This document shows positions 9,436 through 19,393 of a stretch of 64,000 bases of DNA, piece by piece. This stretch comes from Echinicola jeungdonensis (GTDB taxonomy: Bacteria > Bacteroidota > Bacteroidia > Cytophagales > Cyclobacteriaceae): the NCBI RefSeq assembly GCF_030409905.1, contig NZ_JAUFQT010000001.1:2999001-3063000 (forward strand), written 5' to 3'. The notes beneath the pieces were generated by a model that was not told the origin of the DNA, did no database searches, and saw only the letters and a program-made list of their open reading frames with translations. The translations under genes and the position numbers were made by a program. The first letter of the stretch is position 1. The number at the start of each line of letters is the position of its first letter.

Positions 9436-10098
9436 ATGAACGTTAAAATAGAGCAAAGTTGGAAGGATAAGCTAAATGGGGAATTTGAAAAACCTTATTT
9501 TAAATCCCTGATCCAATTTGTGAAATCTGAGTACCAAAACAAAACCATTTATCCCAAAGGAAACGATATTTTTAATGCTTTTGAGCATTGTCCTTTTAAT
9601 AAAGTAAAAGTGGTTATCCTTGGTCAGGATCCTTATCATGGACCAGGCCAAGCCCATGGTTTATCTTTTTCTGTACCGGAAGGGGTGCCATTTCCACCTT
9701 CCTTACTTAATATTTTTAAGGAGCTAAAGCAGGATGTTGGAGCGGAAGTTCCTCCGAATGGGAATTTGGAACGTTGGGCAGACCAAGGGGTATTATTGCT
9801 GAATGCCACCCTGACCGTTGAGGCAAGGAAAGCAGGATCCCACCAGCGAAAAGGTTGGGAGGAATTTACTGATGCGGTGATTCATAAATTGGCCGAAGAA
9901 AAAGAAGGTTTGGTATTTTTACTTTGGGGTGCTTATGCTCGTAAAAAAGCGGCATTTATCTCTGACAAAAAACATTTGAAATTACATGCCCCCCATCCAA
10001 GTCCATTGTCTGCTCACCGGGGATTTTTGGGCTGTGGCCATTTTAGCAAGGCCAATGCTTATTTGAAGGATAAAGGGATGGACGAGATTAAATGGTGA
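9436..10098 (+). CDS. ung: Uracil-DNA glycosylase
   Basis: Family 1 UDG removes uracil from DNA to start base excision repair. The 220-residue protein has the catalytic water-activating motif GQDPYHG (63-69, D65), the uracil-recognition segment GLSFSVPEGVPFPPSLLNIF, LLLNATLTVE, and the minor-groove loop HPSPLSAHRGF near residue 190. All active-site elements are present and the length is normal. It starts at ATG 9436 and ends before a strong hairpin shared with lepB. Confidence 0.97.
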   Translation: MNVKIEQSWKDKLNGEFEKPYFKSLIQFVKSEYQNKTIYPKGNDIFNAFEHCPFNKVKVVILGQDPYHGPGQAHGLSFSVPEGVPFPPSLLNIFKELKQDVGAEVPPNGNLERWADQGVLLLNATLTVEARKAGSHQRKGWEEFTDAVIHKLAEEKEGLVFLLWGAYARKKAAFISDKKHLKLHAPHPSPLSAHRGFLGCGHFSKANAYLKDKGMDEIKW

Positions 10099-10161
10099 AT
10101 AGAGGATGGTGATGAGATATTTGGTTGGCTGGTAAGCTTGAAATTGAATTCAATAAAATAA

Positions 10162-10192
10162 AAAAAGAGGTAGGAATGCCCTACCTCTTTTT
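10162..10192. terminator. Bidirectional terminator between ung and lepB
   Basis: The arms 10162-10174 and 10180-10192 (AAAAAGAGGTAGG and its complement) surround a 5-base loop. The stem is flanked by A and T runs, so it can serve both convergent genes. Confidence 0.85.
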
Positions 10193-10197
10193 ATTGC

Positions 10198-11268
10198 TTA
10201 ATGTATACTTTGGAAAAAACGGTCCCACCTTATTTTGCTAAACATACTTTTGTGTTTGTCTAGGGATAGCCATAAGAACCATGCTTTTCCAACAATATGG
10301 TCTTCTGGGACAAATCCCCAAAAACGGGAATCCAATGAATCATGGCGGTTGTCTCCCATCATGAAATAATAGTTCTGCTGGAAGGTATAGGTGTCTTGTT
10401 TTTTTCCATTGATAAATACCTGATTGGCTTCAATCCGGATATCATCATGGCCTTCATAATTTTTGATAGTAAAGGCATACCTTCTGACATTGTCCTCTGT
10501 CAAATCTATGGTCCAACCTTCTGCAGGGATTTCTAACGGCCCAAAATTATCCCGGTTCCATCCATAATAAGCACCATCAGGATGAATATCTGGATCTCCC
10601 TTTCCCTTGTTATATGCCCTGATATTTACTTCTTTGATGACTGGTGACTTGGCCAGTCGCTGGGCAATCTCCGGAGTGGTAAAGACTACATACATTCCAT
10701 TATAGGGATGGAAGGAGTCTGGGTTGATATCATAGCCTTCAAAGAAGTCTGCATTTAACATTCTGTTGGGGATTACATCATAGGAAAACTGCATATTTTC
10801 CGGGTTTTCTGCTGATTTACCATTGATCATCAACTGGGTGTTTTCAATGGAAATTACATCCCCGGGAAGTCCAACCGCTCTTTTAATGTAATTGGTTTTC
10901 AGGTCCACGGGATGTTCAAATTCATCAGGATAGTTAAAAACCACCACATCATTTCTTTCAACATCACCAAATCCAGGGAGCCTAAAATAAGGAAGCTCGA
11001 TGGCATCCGAATAGGAGGGGATATCCGTACCCCAAATTTTCTGATGGGTCAAAGGAACTTGCAACAGGGTTTTTGGTGTACGAGTGCCATAGTGCATTTT
11101 GCTTACAAACAAAAAATCCCCCACCAACAGTGACTTTTCCATGGAAGCGGTTGGAATGGTAAATGGCTCCAAAAACAACCAGCGGATCAAACTGGCTGCA
11201 ATAACGGCAAAGACCAGGGCGTCTAACCACTCCCGGACCGGTCCCTTTTTCTTTTTATCTTTTCTCAT
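10198..11268 (-). CDS. lepB: Signal peptidase I
   Basis: LepB cleaves signal peptides at the outer face of the inner membrane. The 356-residue product has an N-terminal membrane anchor (about 16-33), the nucleophile in PTASMEKSLLVGDF (S42), the general base in NYIKRAVGLPGD (K129), and the late box GDNRHDSLDSRFWGFVP. The large insert between about 140 and 300 is typical of Bacteroidota enzymes. It is the last gene of the parA-parB-DUF5683-dapB-lepB block, 15 bases after dapB. Confidence 0.95.
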   Translation of the reverse strand: MRKDKKKKGPVREWLDALVFAVIAASLIRWLFLEPFTIPTASMEKSLLVGDFLFVSKMHYGTRTPKTLLQVPLTHQKIWGTDIPSYSDAIELPYFRLPGFGDVERNDVVVFNYPDEFEHPVDLKTNYIKRAVGLPGDVISIENTQLMINGKSAENPENMQFSYDVIPNRMLNADFFEGYDINPDSFHPYNGMYVVFTTPEIAQRLAKSPVIKEVNIRAYNKGKGDPDIHPDGAYYGWNRDNFGPLEIPAEGWTIDLTEDNVRRYAFTIKNYEGHDDIRIEANQVFINGKKQDTYTFQQNYYFMMGDNRHDSLDSRFWGFVPEDHIVGKAWFLWLSLDKHKSMFSKIRWDRFFQSIH

Positions 11269-11283
11269 TTTCGCAATTAAGAC

Positions 11284-12006
11284 TTAAAAGGTTAAAAAAT
11301 CATCCATGGACAATACACCTTTTTTGTCCTTGATCCATTCTGCTACAAGCACTGCGCCCAAGGCAAAACCTTTTCTGCTGTGTGCAGTATGTTTGATTTC
11401 AATGTCATCAATTTCAGAATGATAATTGACAATGTGGGTGCCTGGTGCTGGATCCACCCGCTTGGCAGTAATTGTTACATTTTGTTCTTTCCCTTCGCTT
11501 TCTTCTTTCAAGCTCCATTGTTTTACTCGGTCAAGCTCATTGATAATTCCTTCTGCCAAGGTAATAGCTGTTCCACTTGGGGCATCTTTTTTCTCAGTAT
11601 GATGTATTTCCTCCATGCTTGCTTCATAATCAGGTTGGTCATTCATCATTTTGGCCAAAAACTGATTAACCTTAAAAAACATATTTACACCAATGCTGTA
11701 ATTGGAAGCATAGAAAAATGCCCCGTTTTTGGATTTTGTCAATTCCTCGATCAATGGTTTTTTATCTAACCAACCAGTGGTGCCGCAAACCACGGGAATT
11801 TGATGGTTAATTGCCCAAGAAAGATTGTCAAAGGCAGCCTCGGGTTGACTAAACTCAATGGCTACATCAATCTTGTCAGTATCCAATTTTTCAAGTTGGT
11901 TTACGTTGCTGATGTCTATTTTTCCTGCAATGGTATGGCCTCTTTCTTCTGCAATTTCGGCAATGATTTTGCCCATTTTGCCATATCCTAAAATCAGTAT
12001 GTTCAT
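11284..12006 (-). CDS. dapB: 4-hydroxy-tetrahydrodipicolinate reductase
   Basis: DapB reduces the DapA product with NAD(P)H in the lysine/diaminopimelate pathway. The 240-residue protein has the dinucleotide-binding loop GYGKMGK (7-13), VVCGTTGW (72-79), and the catalytic/substrate block EEIHHTEKKDAPSGTA (132-147). The length is normal for the short Bacteroidota form. It lies 7 bases after the DUF5683 gene and 15 before lepB, so it is in the same operon. It provides a building block for peptidoglycan. Confidence 0.96.
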   Translation of the reverse strand: MNILILGYGKMGKIIAEIAEERGHTIAGKIDISNVNQLEKLDTDKIDVAIEFSQPEAAFDNLSWAINHQIPVVCGTTGWLDKKPLIEELTKSKNGAFFYASNYSIGVNMFFKVNQFLAKMMNDQPDYEASMEEIHHTEKKDAPSGTAITLAEGIINELDRVKQWSLKEESEGKEQNVTITAKRVDPAPGTHIVNYHSEIDDIEIKHTAHSRKGFALGAVLVAEWIKDKKGVLSMDDFLTF

Positions 12007-12013
12007 GAAAATG

Positions 12014-12595
12014 TTAAAATTTTAATTTAAAAGATAATCCTATCGTTTTTCCTCTTGCCGACATGGTTTCAAGAGCAGGTTCAATATTCATGGTCAAATC
12101 ATCTGAAACATCAAAGCCTGACAGATGTGCGTCTACCAAGGCATCAATAATGTTCAAAACATATATGGCTCCAAATAAAAGGTAAACTCCATCCCGGTTT
12201 CTTCGCCAATAATCCACATTCCTGATCAGCCCTGCTTCATTGAGGTAGGGAAACATATTGGGAACGTTGGGATCGTCTTCTCTAAAAACCTCCAATGCCC
12301 GCTTAAATAGCTGATACCTTCTGTTATTGAAATCCAGAAAATAGAGGTTGGTTGCGATGCCTCCATAAAGCAAAGGGACTTTCCAGGGCTTTTCATTATA
12401 TATCTGGCCAGCTCCGGGTAAAATGGCAGAAAGAATTACTGCTGTTCTGGGGTTTTTGGGATTTTTATTCAGGATAATTTCCGATTCCTGGGCTGCCGTG
12501 TCCAAATCAATGATTTCCTGCCCCGAAACCCCATGATGCAAAAGGAGTAATAAAACAAAAACAGCAATAGTTTTGCTAAAATAAACTATTGCCAT
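12014..12595 (-). CDS. DUF5683 domain-containing membrane protein
   Basis: The gene is placed between parB and dapB, an order common in Cytophagales. From ATG 12595 the product has 193 residues: a signal peptide (IVYFSKTIAVFVLLLLLHHG, then VSGQ), a conserved block PRTAVILSAILPGAGQIYNEKPWKVP that is the family signature (quoted in part: LPGAGQIYNEKPWKVP), then two likely membrane segments around LLYGGIATNLYFLDF and YLLFGAIYVLNIIDALVDAHL. A GTG 14 codons upstream (12637) is open, but it sits next to the parB stop and gives a poor N terminus, so I prefer the ATG. The function of the family is unknown; the envelope location is inferred. Confidence 0.85.
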   Translation of the reverse strand: MAIVYFSKTIAVFVLLLLLHHGVSGQEIIDLDTAAQESEIILNKNPKNPRTAVILSAILPGAGQIYNEKPWKVPLLYGGIATNLYFLDFNNRRYQLFKRALEVFREDDPNVPNMFPYLNEAGLIRNVDYWRRNRDGVYLLFGAIYVLNIIDALVDAHLSGFDVSDDLTMNIEPALETMSARGKTIGLSFKLKF

Positions 12596-12638
12596 TTTTA
12601 TTTCTTTAACCAAACATTTAAGTGGTTTATAAGTCACT

Positions 12639-13565
12639 TTAGATAATTTCTAGAATTTCCAATATCCTGTTCAAATCATCTGCAGACCTGAATGGGATTT
12701 TGATTTCACCTTTATCCTTATGGTCCATTTTTAAATTCACCCTGGATCCAAAATGGGAGGCCAATCGCTGTTGTATTTTACTCAGTTCATACTTTTTAAC
12801 CGGATCCATTTCTGATGCTGGGCTTTTTTCTGTAGGCTCTTCGGGTTCACTGTAAAGGGCTTTTACTAGTGCTTCTACCTTCCTTACAGATAGCTCTTCT
12901 TCCAGGGTTTTTTTGTATATGGCCAATTGCTTGTCCACATTCTCAATATTGATCAGAGCCCTTGCATGTCCCATGGAGATTTTTTTGTCCCGGATACCTG
13001 CTTGGATATCAGGGGGAAGTTTAAGCAATCTGAGGTAATTATTAACCGTAGTCCTGTTTTTTCCGACCCTTTCTCCCAGTTGTTCCTGTTTTAGTTCGCA
13101 TTCAGCCAATAATCTTTGGTAGGAGTGGGCAATTTCAAGGGCATTAAGATTTTCCCTTTGAATATTTTCAATCAGGGCCATTTCCAGCATTTGCTGGTCA
13201 TTGGCCGTCCGGACATAGGCAGGAATAAATTCCAGCCCAGCCAGTTTGGAGGCTTGGAACCTTCGTTCACCGGAAATCAATTGATATTCCTGATTGCTGA
13301 GTTTTCGTACGGTGATAGGTTGTATGATTCCTTGGACCTGAATGGAATCTGCTAATTCCTGTAAAGCTTCCTTGTCAAAATGGGTCCTAGGCTGATAGGG
13401 GTTGACCTGTATTTCAGATAAAGGCACCTCATTAATCCCTGCAACGGGATTTTGATCCTGTTCTTCCTCTGGTCTTGACCTTTGCTGTGGAGAATCCTGT
13501 AACAAAGCACCCAATCCCCTTCCCAGTGCATTTTTCCTTTTTGTGGGTTTTTGATTATCAGCCAT
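12639..13565 (-). CDS. parB: Chromosome-partitioning protein ParB
   Basis: ParB is the CTP-dependent clamp that loads at parS sites and works with ParA to segregate origins. The 308-residue protein starts with the ParA-activating basic segment RKNALGRGLGALL (10-22). Next come the N-terminal domain with VNPYQPRTHFD, the CTPase motif GERRFQA (99-105), the ENIQRENLNALE block, and a helix-turn-helix (KRVGKNRTT-like region, here ERVGKNRTTVNNYLRLL). A C-terminal dimerisation domain completes it. Its start is 14 bases after the parA stop. Confidence 0.96.
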   Translation of the reverse strand: MADNQKPTKRKNALGRGLGALLQDSPQQRSRPEEEQDQNPVAGINEVPLSEIQVNPYQPRTHFDKEALQELADSIQVQGIIQPITVRKLSNQEYQLISGERRFQASKLAGLEFIPAYVRTANDQQMLEMALIENIQRENLNALEIAHSYQRLLAECELKQEQLGERVGKNRTTVNNYLRLLKLPPDIQAGIRDKKISMGHARALINIENVDKQLAIYKKTLEEELSVRKVEALVKALYSEPEEPTEKSPASEMDPVKKYELSKIQQRLASHFGSRVNLKMDHKDKGEIKIPFRSADDLNRILEILEII

Positions 13566-13579
13566 AATTCATTGTAATA

Positions 13580-14359
13580 TTAATTTACTTTTACCAAGCC
13601 GTTCCGCTCCGCTATTTCATTGGCCAGGTTAAGGTAGGCCACCGCTCCTTTTCCTTCCGCATCAAAAGCAATGACCGGAAGGCCAAAACTTGGCGATTCT
13701 CCTAGTCTAACGTTCCTAGGTATGATGGTATTGAATACCATGTTTTTAAAATGCATTTTGACTTCATCAACTACCTGATTGGAAAGCCTTAACCTGACAT
13801 CATACATGGTCAAAAGGATGCCTTCGATTTCCAGGTCGATATTAAGCCGGGTTTGGATAATTTTGATGGTGTTGAGTAATTTCCCCAGTCCTTCCAGAGC
13901 GAAATATTCACACTGAACCGGAATAATGACCGAATTGGCTGCCGTTAAGGCATTGATGGTGATCAGGCCCAAGGATGGAGAACAGTCAATGATAACAAAA
14001 TCATAATCGTCCTTGATCTTGGATACCACTGAACGCATCTTTTCCTCCCTGTTTTCCAGGTTGATCATTTCCACTTCCGCACCGACAAGGTCGATATGGG
14101 AGGGAACTAAATCCAGGTTTTCGATTTCTGTATGGCGAATAATAGAAGAAATTTCAACACCATCTACCATACACTCATAAATACTGTTATCGATCTCCTT
14201 TGGATCCTGTCCAAGTCCTGAGGTGGTGTTGGCTTGAGGGTCTGCATCGATGACCAGCGTTTTAAACTCCAGGATGGCCAAACTGGCCGCTAAGTTCATG
14301 GCTGTGGTCGTTTTTCCCACGCCGCCTTTCTGGTTGGCTATTGCTACTATTTTTCCCAT
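13580..14359 (-). CDS. parA: Chromosome-partitioning ATPase ParA (Soj)
   Basis: A 259-residue deviant-Walker ATPase. It has KGGVGKTTTAMNLA (11-24) with the signature lysine, the switch VIDADPQANTTSGLG, VIIDCSPSLGLITINAL, and a C-terminal DNA-binding helix region. ATP-bound dimers bind nucleoid DNA and move ParB-parS complexes. It is the first gene of the operon running to lepB. The 395-base gap upstream of it carries parS-like and DnaA-box-like sequences. Confidence 0.96.
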   Translation of the reverse strand: MGKIVAIANQKGGVGKTTTAMNLAASLAILEFKTLVIDADPQANTTSGLGQDPKEIDNSIYECMVDGVEISSIIRHTEIENLDLVPSHIDLVGAEVEMINLENREEKMRSVVSKIKDDYDFVIIDCSPSLGLITINALTAANSVIIPVQCEYFALEGLGKLLNTIKIIQTRLNIDLEIEGILLTMYDVRLRLSNQVVDEVKMHFKNMVFNTIIPRNVRLGESPSFGLPVIAFDAEGKGAVAYLNLANEIAERNGLVKVN

Positions 14360-14606
14360 TATTTGAAGTCCAATGGTGGTTTAAAATCCAATAATAAGCA
14401 TAATCATTTCTAAACCAGTGTCATTGACAGCTTTTTTGCATTTCAAAAAAAATGCAATAGGATTGATCCACCTAAATTAATCTGTTGGTCAACCCAAGCT
14501 GGACATTAGTTCAATCCGCTTTCTGGTTTTGTCAATGGGCTATTATCAAAATGCTAATTACACGTTTCACAAAGATATAAGTTTAATTGTTACATGAAAC
14601 AGTTTC

Positions 14607-14630
14607 TTTTCCACATCCAATTGTGGATAC
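14607..14630. promoter_or_regulatory. Inverted pair of DnaA-box-like sequences
   Basis: TTTTCCACA (14607-14615) and TGTGGATAC (14622-14630) each match the consensus TTATCCACA at 8 of 9 positions, in opposite orientation, six bases apart. Together they also form a short hairpin TCCACA/TGTGGA. Confidence 0.4.
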
Positions 14631-14709
14631 TTGATAAAACTTTGATTTTTAATTGTATATAATCAATTCGGAATTTTGAATAGTTATTAAATTTTAACAA
14701 ATGTTATCA

Positions 14710-14741
14710 AAAAAGGGGCTTTCAATTGAAAGCCCCTTTTT
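14710..14741 (-). terminator. Rho-independent terminator of yidC
   Basis: Perfect 14-base arms (AAAAAGGGGCTTTC, 14710-14723, and 14728-14741) enclose the loop AATT. The hairpin lies 14 bases after the yidC stop and is followed by T residues on the minus strand. Confidence 0.92.
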
Positions 14742-14754
14742 AGTGTGGAATAAT

Positions 14755-16566
14755 TTATTTTTTCTTTTTGCTTTCCTCGGCTACCTTCATGGCTTCCTCC
14801 AGTCTTGACTGGAATTTTGATTTCTTCTTATTGGCATTTTTCTTTTTGTTTGCTTCAATTTTTTGACGGATTTTGCTGTCATCCACAAATTGCTTGATCA
14901 AAGCTTGCTGGCCGAAAGTAACCATGTTTGAAACAAAATAGTAGAAACTCAATGCTGCCGGATAAGAATTCAATACAAACATGAAAGTTACAGGCATAAT
15001 ATAACCAATGTTCTTCATGGGGCCCTGAGCAGCTGTCAATTGGTTGTTGAATTTGGTATAGGTAATTTGGGAAACCGTCATCAACAAAGTAAATAGGCTG
15101 ACATGGCTACCATAAAAAGGAATGCTGAAGGGCAAATTGATGATAGAATCATAGGTGGACAGGTCATGTGCCCAAAGGAAAGATTCCTGCCTCAATTCTA
15201 TGGAATTGGGGAAAAAGAAGAACATGGCAAAAAGAAAAGGCATTTGAAACAACATGGGCAAACACCCGCTCAATGGACTTACCCCCAATTGGCTGAAGAG
15301 TTTCATCTGCTCCTGTTGCATTTTAGTGGGGTCATCACTGTATTTTTCTTTCAGTTCATCAATTTCCGGTTTTATCACCCGCATCTTGGCCATACCCACA
15401 TAGGATTTGTAGGTCAACGGGAACAAAAACAATTTGATGATCAATACTATCAGGATAATGATGACACCATAATTGGTGAACACTTTTTCCAAATAATGGA
15501 AAAGGTTAACAATAATGTATTTGTTGACCCAACTTACAAAGAAGTAGCCCATGTCCACATTTTTCTCAAATTCAGGGGTTACCTTTTTGAGAATTTTGTA
15601 GTTGTTGGGACCAAAGTAATAGCTGTTGTTGGCAAGATCATTATTGATTGGAAGAGACAGGGTAGCGGACATGTTCTTAACCGACATGGTGTCCTGGGGA
15701 ATCTCCTGTTCCAAATCCGCTTTTGAAAATTGATCTTTGGCTATAATACCAGAGGTGAAAAACCGTTGTTTGAAAGCCACCCACTTTACAGGTGCGCTTA
15801 CTTCTTCGGCATCTTCATCTGAGGAAGCGCTTAAGTAATCATAATCTCCCTCCTGGGTATAATAATTGACATAAGTTTTCCTTCTGGACTCATCAATGTC
15901 ACCTTCCTGCTTTTTAAGTTGATCCTTCCAGTGAATGGTAATTTGTTGATCTGTAAGGTTCGCGCCAATTCCCTGGGTGGAGATATCATGGCTCATTACA
16001 TAACTACCCGCTGGAAGGGTATAAGTCCGGCTGATTTCACCCTGAGCTGTACGGGCAGAAAATGTTATCTGCTGGGCAGTTTTTTCTTCCAAGGTGATTT
16101 CCTGGGAAGAGGCTTCAAAGTAAAACTGGTTTAAGCTTAGTGGGCCCTTATTGGTTTGGATTTGATAGTCAAAGGAAGCACTTTTTTCATCCATCAGGAT
16201 TAAAGGCTCATTGGCCCAGGTATTAAAACCCTTAAGTTCAACAAGCTTAATTTCCCCTCCTTTGGTAGAGAATATGATTTTCACCAAACCATTTTCCAGT
16301 GCCACTTTTTCCTCCGTTCCAGTGACCAATGGGGCAAAGTCCCCATATTTAGCCTTGTTTCTGGCATTTACCAGGCTATCAGCTTCTTGTGTTGGCTCTG
16401 GAGAAGAAACAGCTTCCTGTTCTTTTTCGGTAGTGTGGGCTTCCTGGGTAGTTTCAGGGGCACCTGGTTGAACTTTTTCAGGCTCTGGGTTACTGGCAAA
16501 AAAGAAAGAGTAAACCAGGAGCACGGCTGCGAAAAGTATAAGACCTGTCGCTTGATTTCTGTCCAT
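14755..16566 (-). CDS. yidC: Membrane protein insertase YidC
   Basis: YidC inserts and folds inner-membrane proteins, with or without SecYEG. The 603-residue Gram-negative form has TM1 (about 5-24), a large periplasmic beta-supersandwich (about 60-350), then the conserved core with TM2 around YGVIIILIVLIIKLFLFPLT, the cytoplasmic hairpin MRVIKPEIDELKEKYSDDP, MQLFSQLGVSPL-type segment KLFSQLGVSPLSGCLPM, and further membrane helices. The C-terminal tail is very basic (NKKKNANKKKSKF), which fits ribosome contact. It follows pyrG by 55 bases on the same strand. Confidence 0.96.
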   Translation of the reverse strand: MDRNQATGLILFAAVLLVYSFFFASNPEPEKVQPGAPETTQEAHTTEKEQEAVSSPEPTQEADSLVNARNKAKYGDFAPLVTGTEEKVALENGLVKIIFSTKGGEIKLVELKGFNTWANEPLILMDEKSASFDYQIQTNKGPLSLNQFYFEASSQEITLEEKTAQQITFSARTAQGEISRTYTLPAGSYVMSHDISTQGIGANLTDQQITIHWKDQLKKQEGDIDESRRKTYVNYYTQEGDYDYLSASSDEDAEEVSAPVKWVAFKQRFFTSGIIAKDQFSKADLEQEIPQDTMSVKNMSATLSLPINNDLANNSYYFGPNNYKILKKVTPEFEKNVDMGYFFVSWVNKYIIVNLFHYLEKVFTNYGVIIILIVLIIKLFLFPLTYKSYVGMAKMRVIKPEIDELKEKYSDDPTKMQQEQMKLFSQLGVSPLSGCLPMLFQMPFLFAMFFFFPNSIELRQESFLWAHDLSTYDSIINLPFSIPFYGSHVSLFTLLMTVSQITYTKFNNQLTAAQGPMKNIGYIMPVTFMFVLNSYPAALSFYYFVSNMVTFGQQALIKQFVDDSKIRQKIEANKKKNANKKKSKFQSRLEEAMKVAEESKKKK

Positions 16567-16621
16567 AATTGTATAGGATTATTGTACTTCAACCCCGGTG
16601 AAGGGAAAGTACCTTCAATGT

Positions 16622-18588
<1,967 letters not shown>

Positions 18589-18732
18589 TTACTTTTTGAA
18601 CTCTTCCTTGATTTTTTCAACGTCTACGTTTTTGATCACAGGCTTAGCATTCAATTGCTTGATTTTGATTACTCTGGTATTTTGCCTTTGTCTATTTCTT
18701 CTTGCTTTTCTTTTTAGTGTAGTAACTGCCAT
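18589..18732 (-). CDS. 47-residue highly basic protein, possibly ribosome-associated
   Basis: A complete short gene: ATG at 18732, stop at 18589, with a perfect TAnnTTTG promoter box upstream (18769-18776) and a strong terminator downstream. The product begins MAVTTLKRKARRNRQRQNTR and ends EKIKEEFKK. Lys and Arg make up about a third of the residues, concentrated in the N-terminal half, as in small ribosomal proteins. I recall similar short basic proteins across Bacteroidota genomes but cannot name the family with certainty. The Bacteroidota-specific ribosomal protein bL38 is one candidate identity to test. It lies upstream of pyrG as its own transcription unit. Confidence 0.8.
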   Translation of the reverse strand: MAVTTLKRKARRNRQRQNTRVIKIKQLNAKPVIKNVDVEKIKEEFKK

Positions 18733-18768
18733 ATCTATTCAAGTTTTAGTTCTTTTCCAAATGAAGGG

Positions 18769-18776
18769 CAAAGGTA
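18769..18776 (-). promoter_or_regulatory. -7 promoter box of the 47-residue basic protein gene
   Basis: TACCTTTG on the minus strand matches TAnnTTTG exactly and lies 36 bases upstream of the start codon. No clear -33 TTTG is visible at the usual distance. Confidence 0.5.
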
Positions 18777-18890
18777 GTTAATTAATTTGTGTTTTGTATA
18801 AAATGAGGCGAAAAAAAGCAACCTTTGAAATTTGAACTTGTATTTTTCCACTAATTGTTAAAAAAATACGGCCTACTCAATAATCTGTTT

Positions 18891-18898
18891 TAATTTTG
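18891..18898 (+). promoter_or_regulatory. -7 promoter box upstream of the 157-residue gene and cca
   Basis: TAATTTTG matches TAnnTTTG and lies 21 bases before the ATG at 18920. The TTG in it is in frame with the gene, but is better read as promoter than as a start codon. Confidence 0.5.
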
Positions 18899-18919
18899 AA
18901 CTCCAATCAAATAATAAAA

Positions 18920-19393
18920 ATGGAAGCAAGTACCATAGTGAAAGCCTTAAAAGAAAAAGGCAGGGTTACCCTTCAGGAGGGTGGGGGAAGACTGGTAAAC
19001 TTGATCATGCCAGAGGAGTTCCATCCGGGAAAAGATCAGGAAAATGCTATTTTCCTCCTCGCTGACTTATTTCAGATTAGGTCCGTAGCCGGGCAATATT
19101 CAGAAGTTGCGTTGGATATTGTAGAATATGCCACCAAACCCACAGTTTATACCACTAAGGCCAGTCCACTTCTGGTGAACAAACCAAAATCAGGAGATGA
19201 GGTGAAATTTAGCCTTATAAAGCGGGGCTTTTGGCATCAGGTGATTTTTGGGGTTGGAAGGCCAATACTGTTTCAGGAAGTTAAACAGGCTGAAGGAGAG
19301 GTGGAAGTTGTAAAGGAGAATTTCCCATTGTATCAAGGAAACGTAAAAAGATTGTTTTTAGGTCCGGATGGGCAAGTGAAAATTGGTGGTTGA
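18920..19393 (+). CDS. Unidentified protein overlapping cca (157 aa)
   Basis: I do not recognise the family with confidence. From ATG 18920 the product has 157 residues and no signal peptide or membrane segment. It begins MEASTIVKALKEKGRVTL, has a hydrophobic core pattern, and ends with a beta-rich stretch (FPLYQGNVKRLFLGPDGQVK). Its first residues resemble the start of YrdC/Sua5-like proteins (STIVKALKEKG), but the KTxR/TDT motifs of that family are absent, so I do not make that call. Its stop codon shares a base with the cca start (TGATG, 19391-19395). Translational coupling suggests a link to tRNA or RNA metabolism. Confidence 0.72.
   Translation: MEASTIVKALKEKGRVTLQEGGGRLVNLIMPEEFHPGKDQENAIFLLADLFQIRSVAGQYSEVALDIVEYATKPTVYTTKASPLLVNKPKSGDEVKFSLIKRGFWHQVIFGVGRPILFQEVKQAEGEVEVVKENFPLYQGNVKRLFLGPDGQVKIGG

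Larger units (their letters stand above)
14360..14754. other. Gene-free AT-rich region between parA and yidC: candidate replication/partition control region
   Basis: This 395-base stretch holds no credible gene. It contains a TTGCATTT/AAATGCAA hairpin (14436-14457), a perfect parS half site GTTTCAC (14564-14570), a second parS-like half site ATGAAACA (14594-14601), two inverted near-consensus DnaA boxes (14607-14615, 14622-14630), and the yidC terminator (14710-14741). The parA promoter must also lie here. Origin function is inference only. Confidence 0.4.

Noticed and set aside
12595..12637. GTG start for the DUF5683 protein
   Set aside because: It would give a 14-residue extension with no signal-peptide logic; the ATG 14 codons on starts a typical signal peptide.
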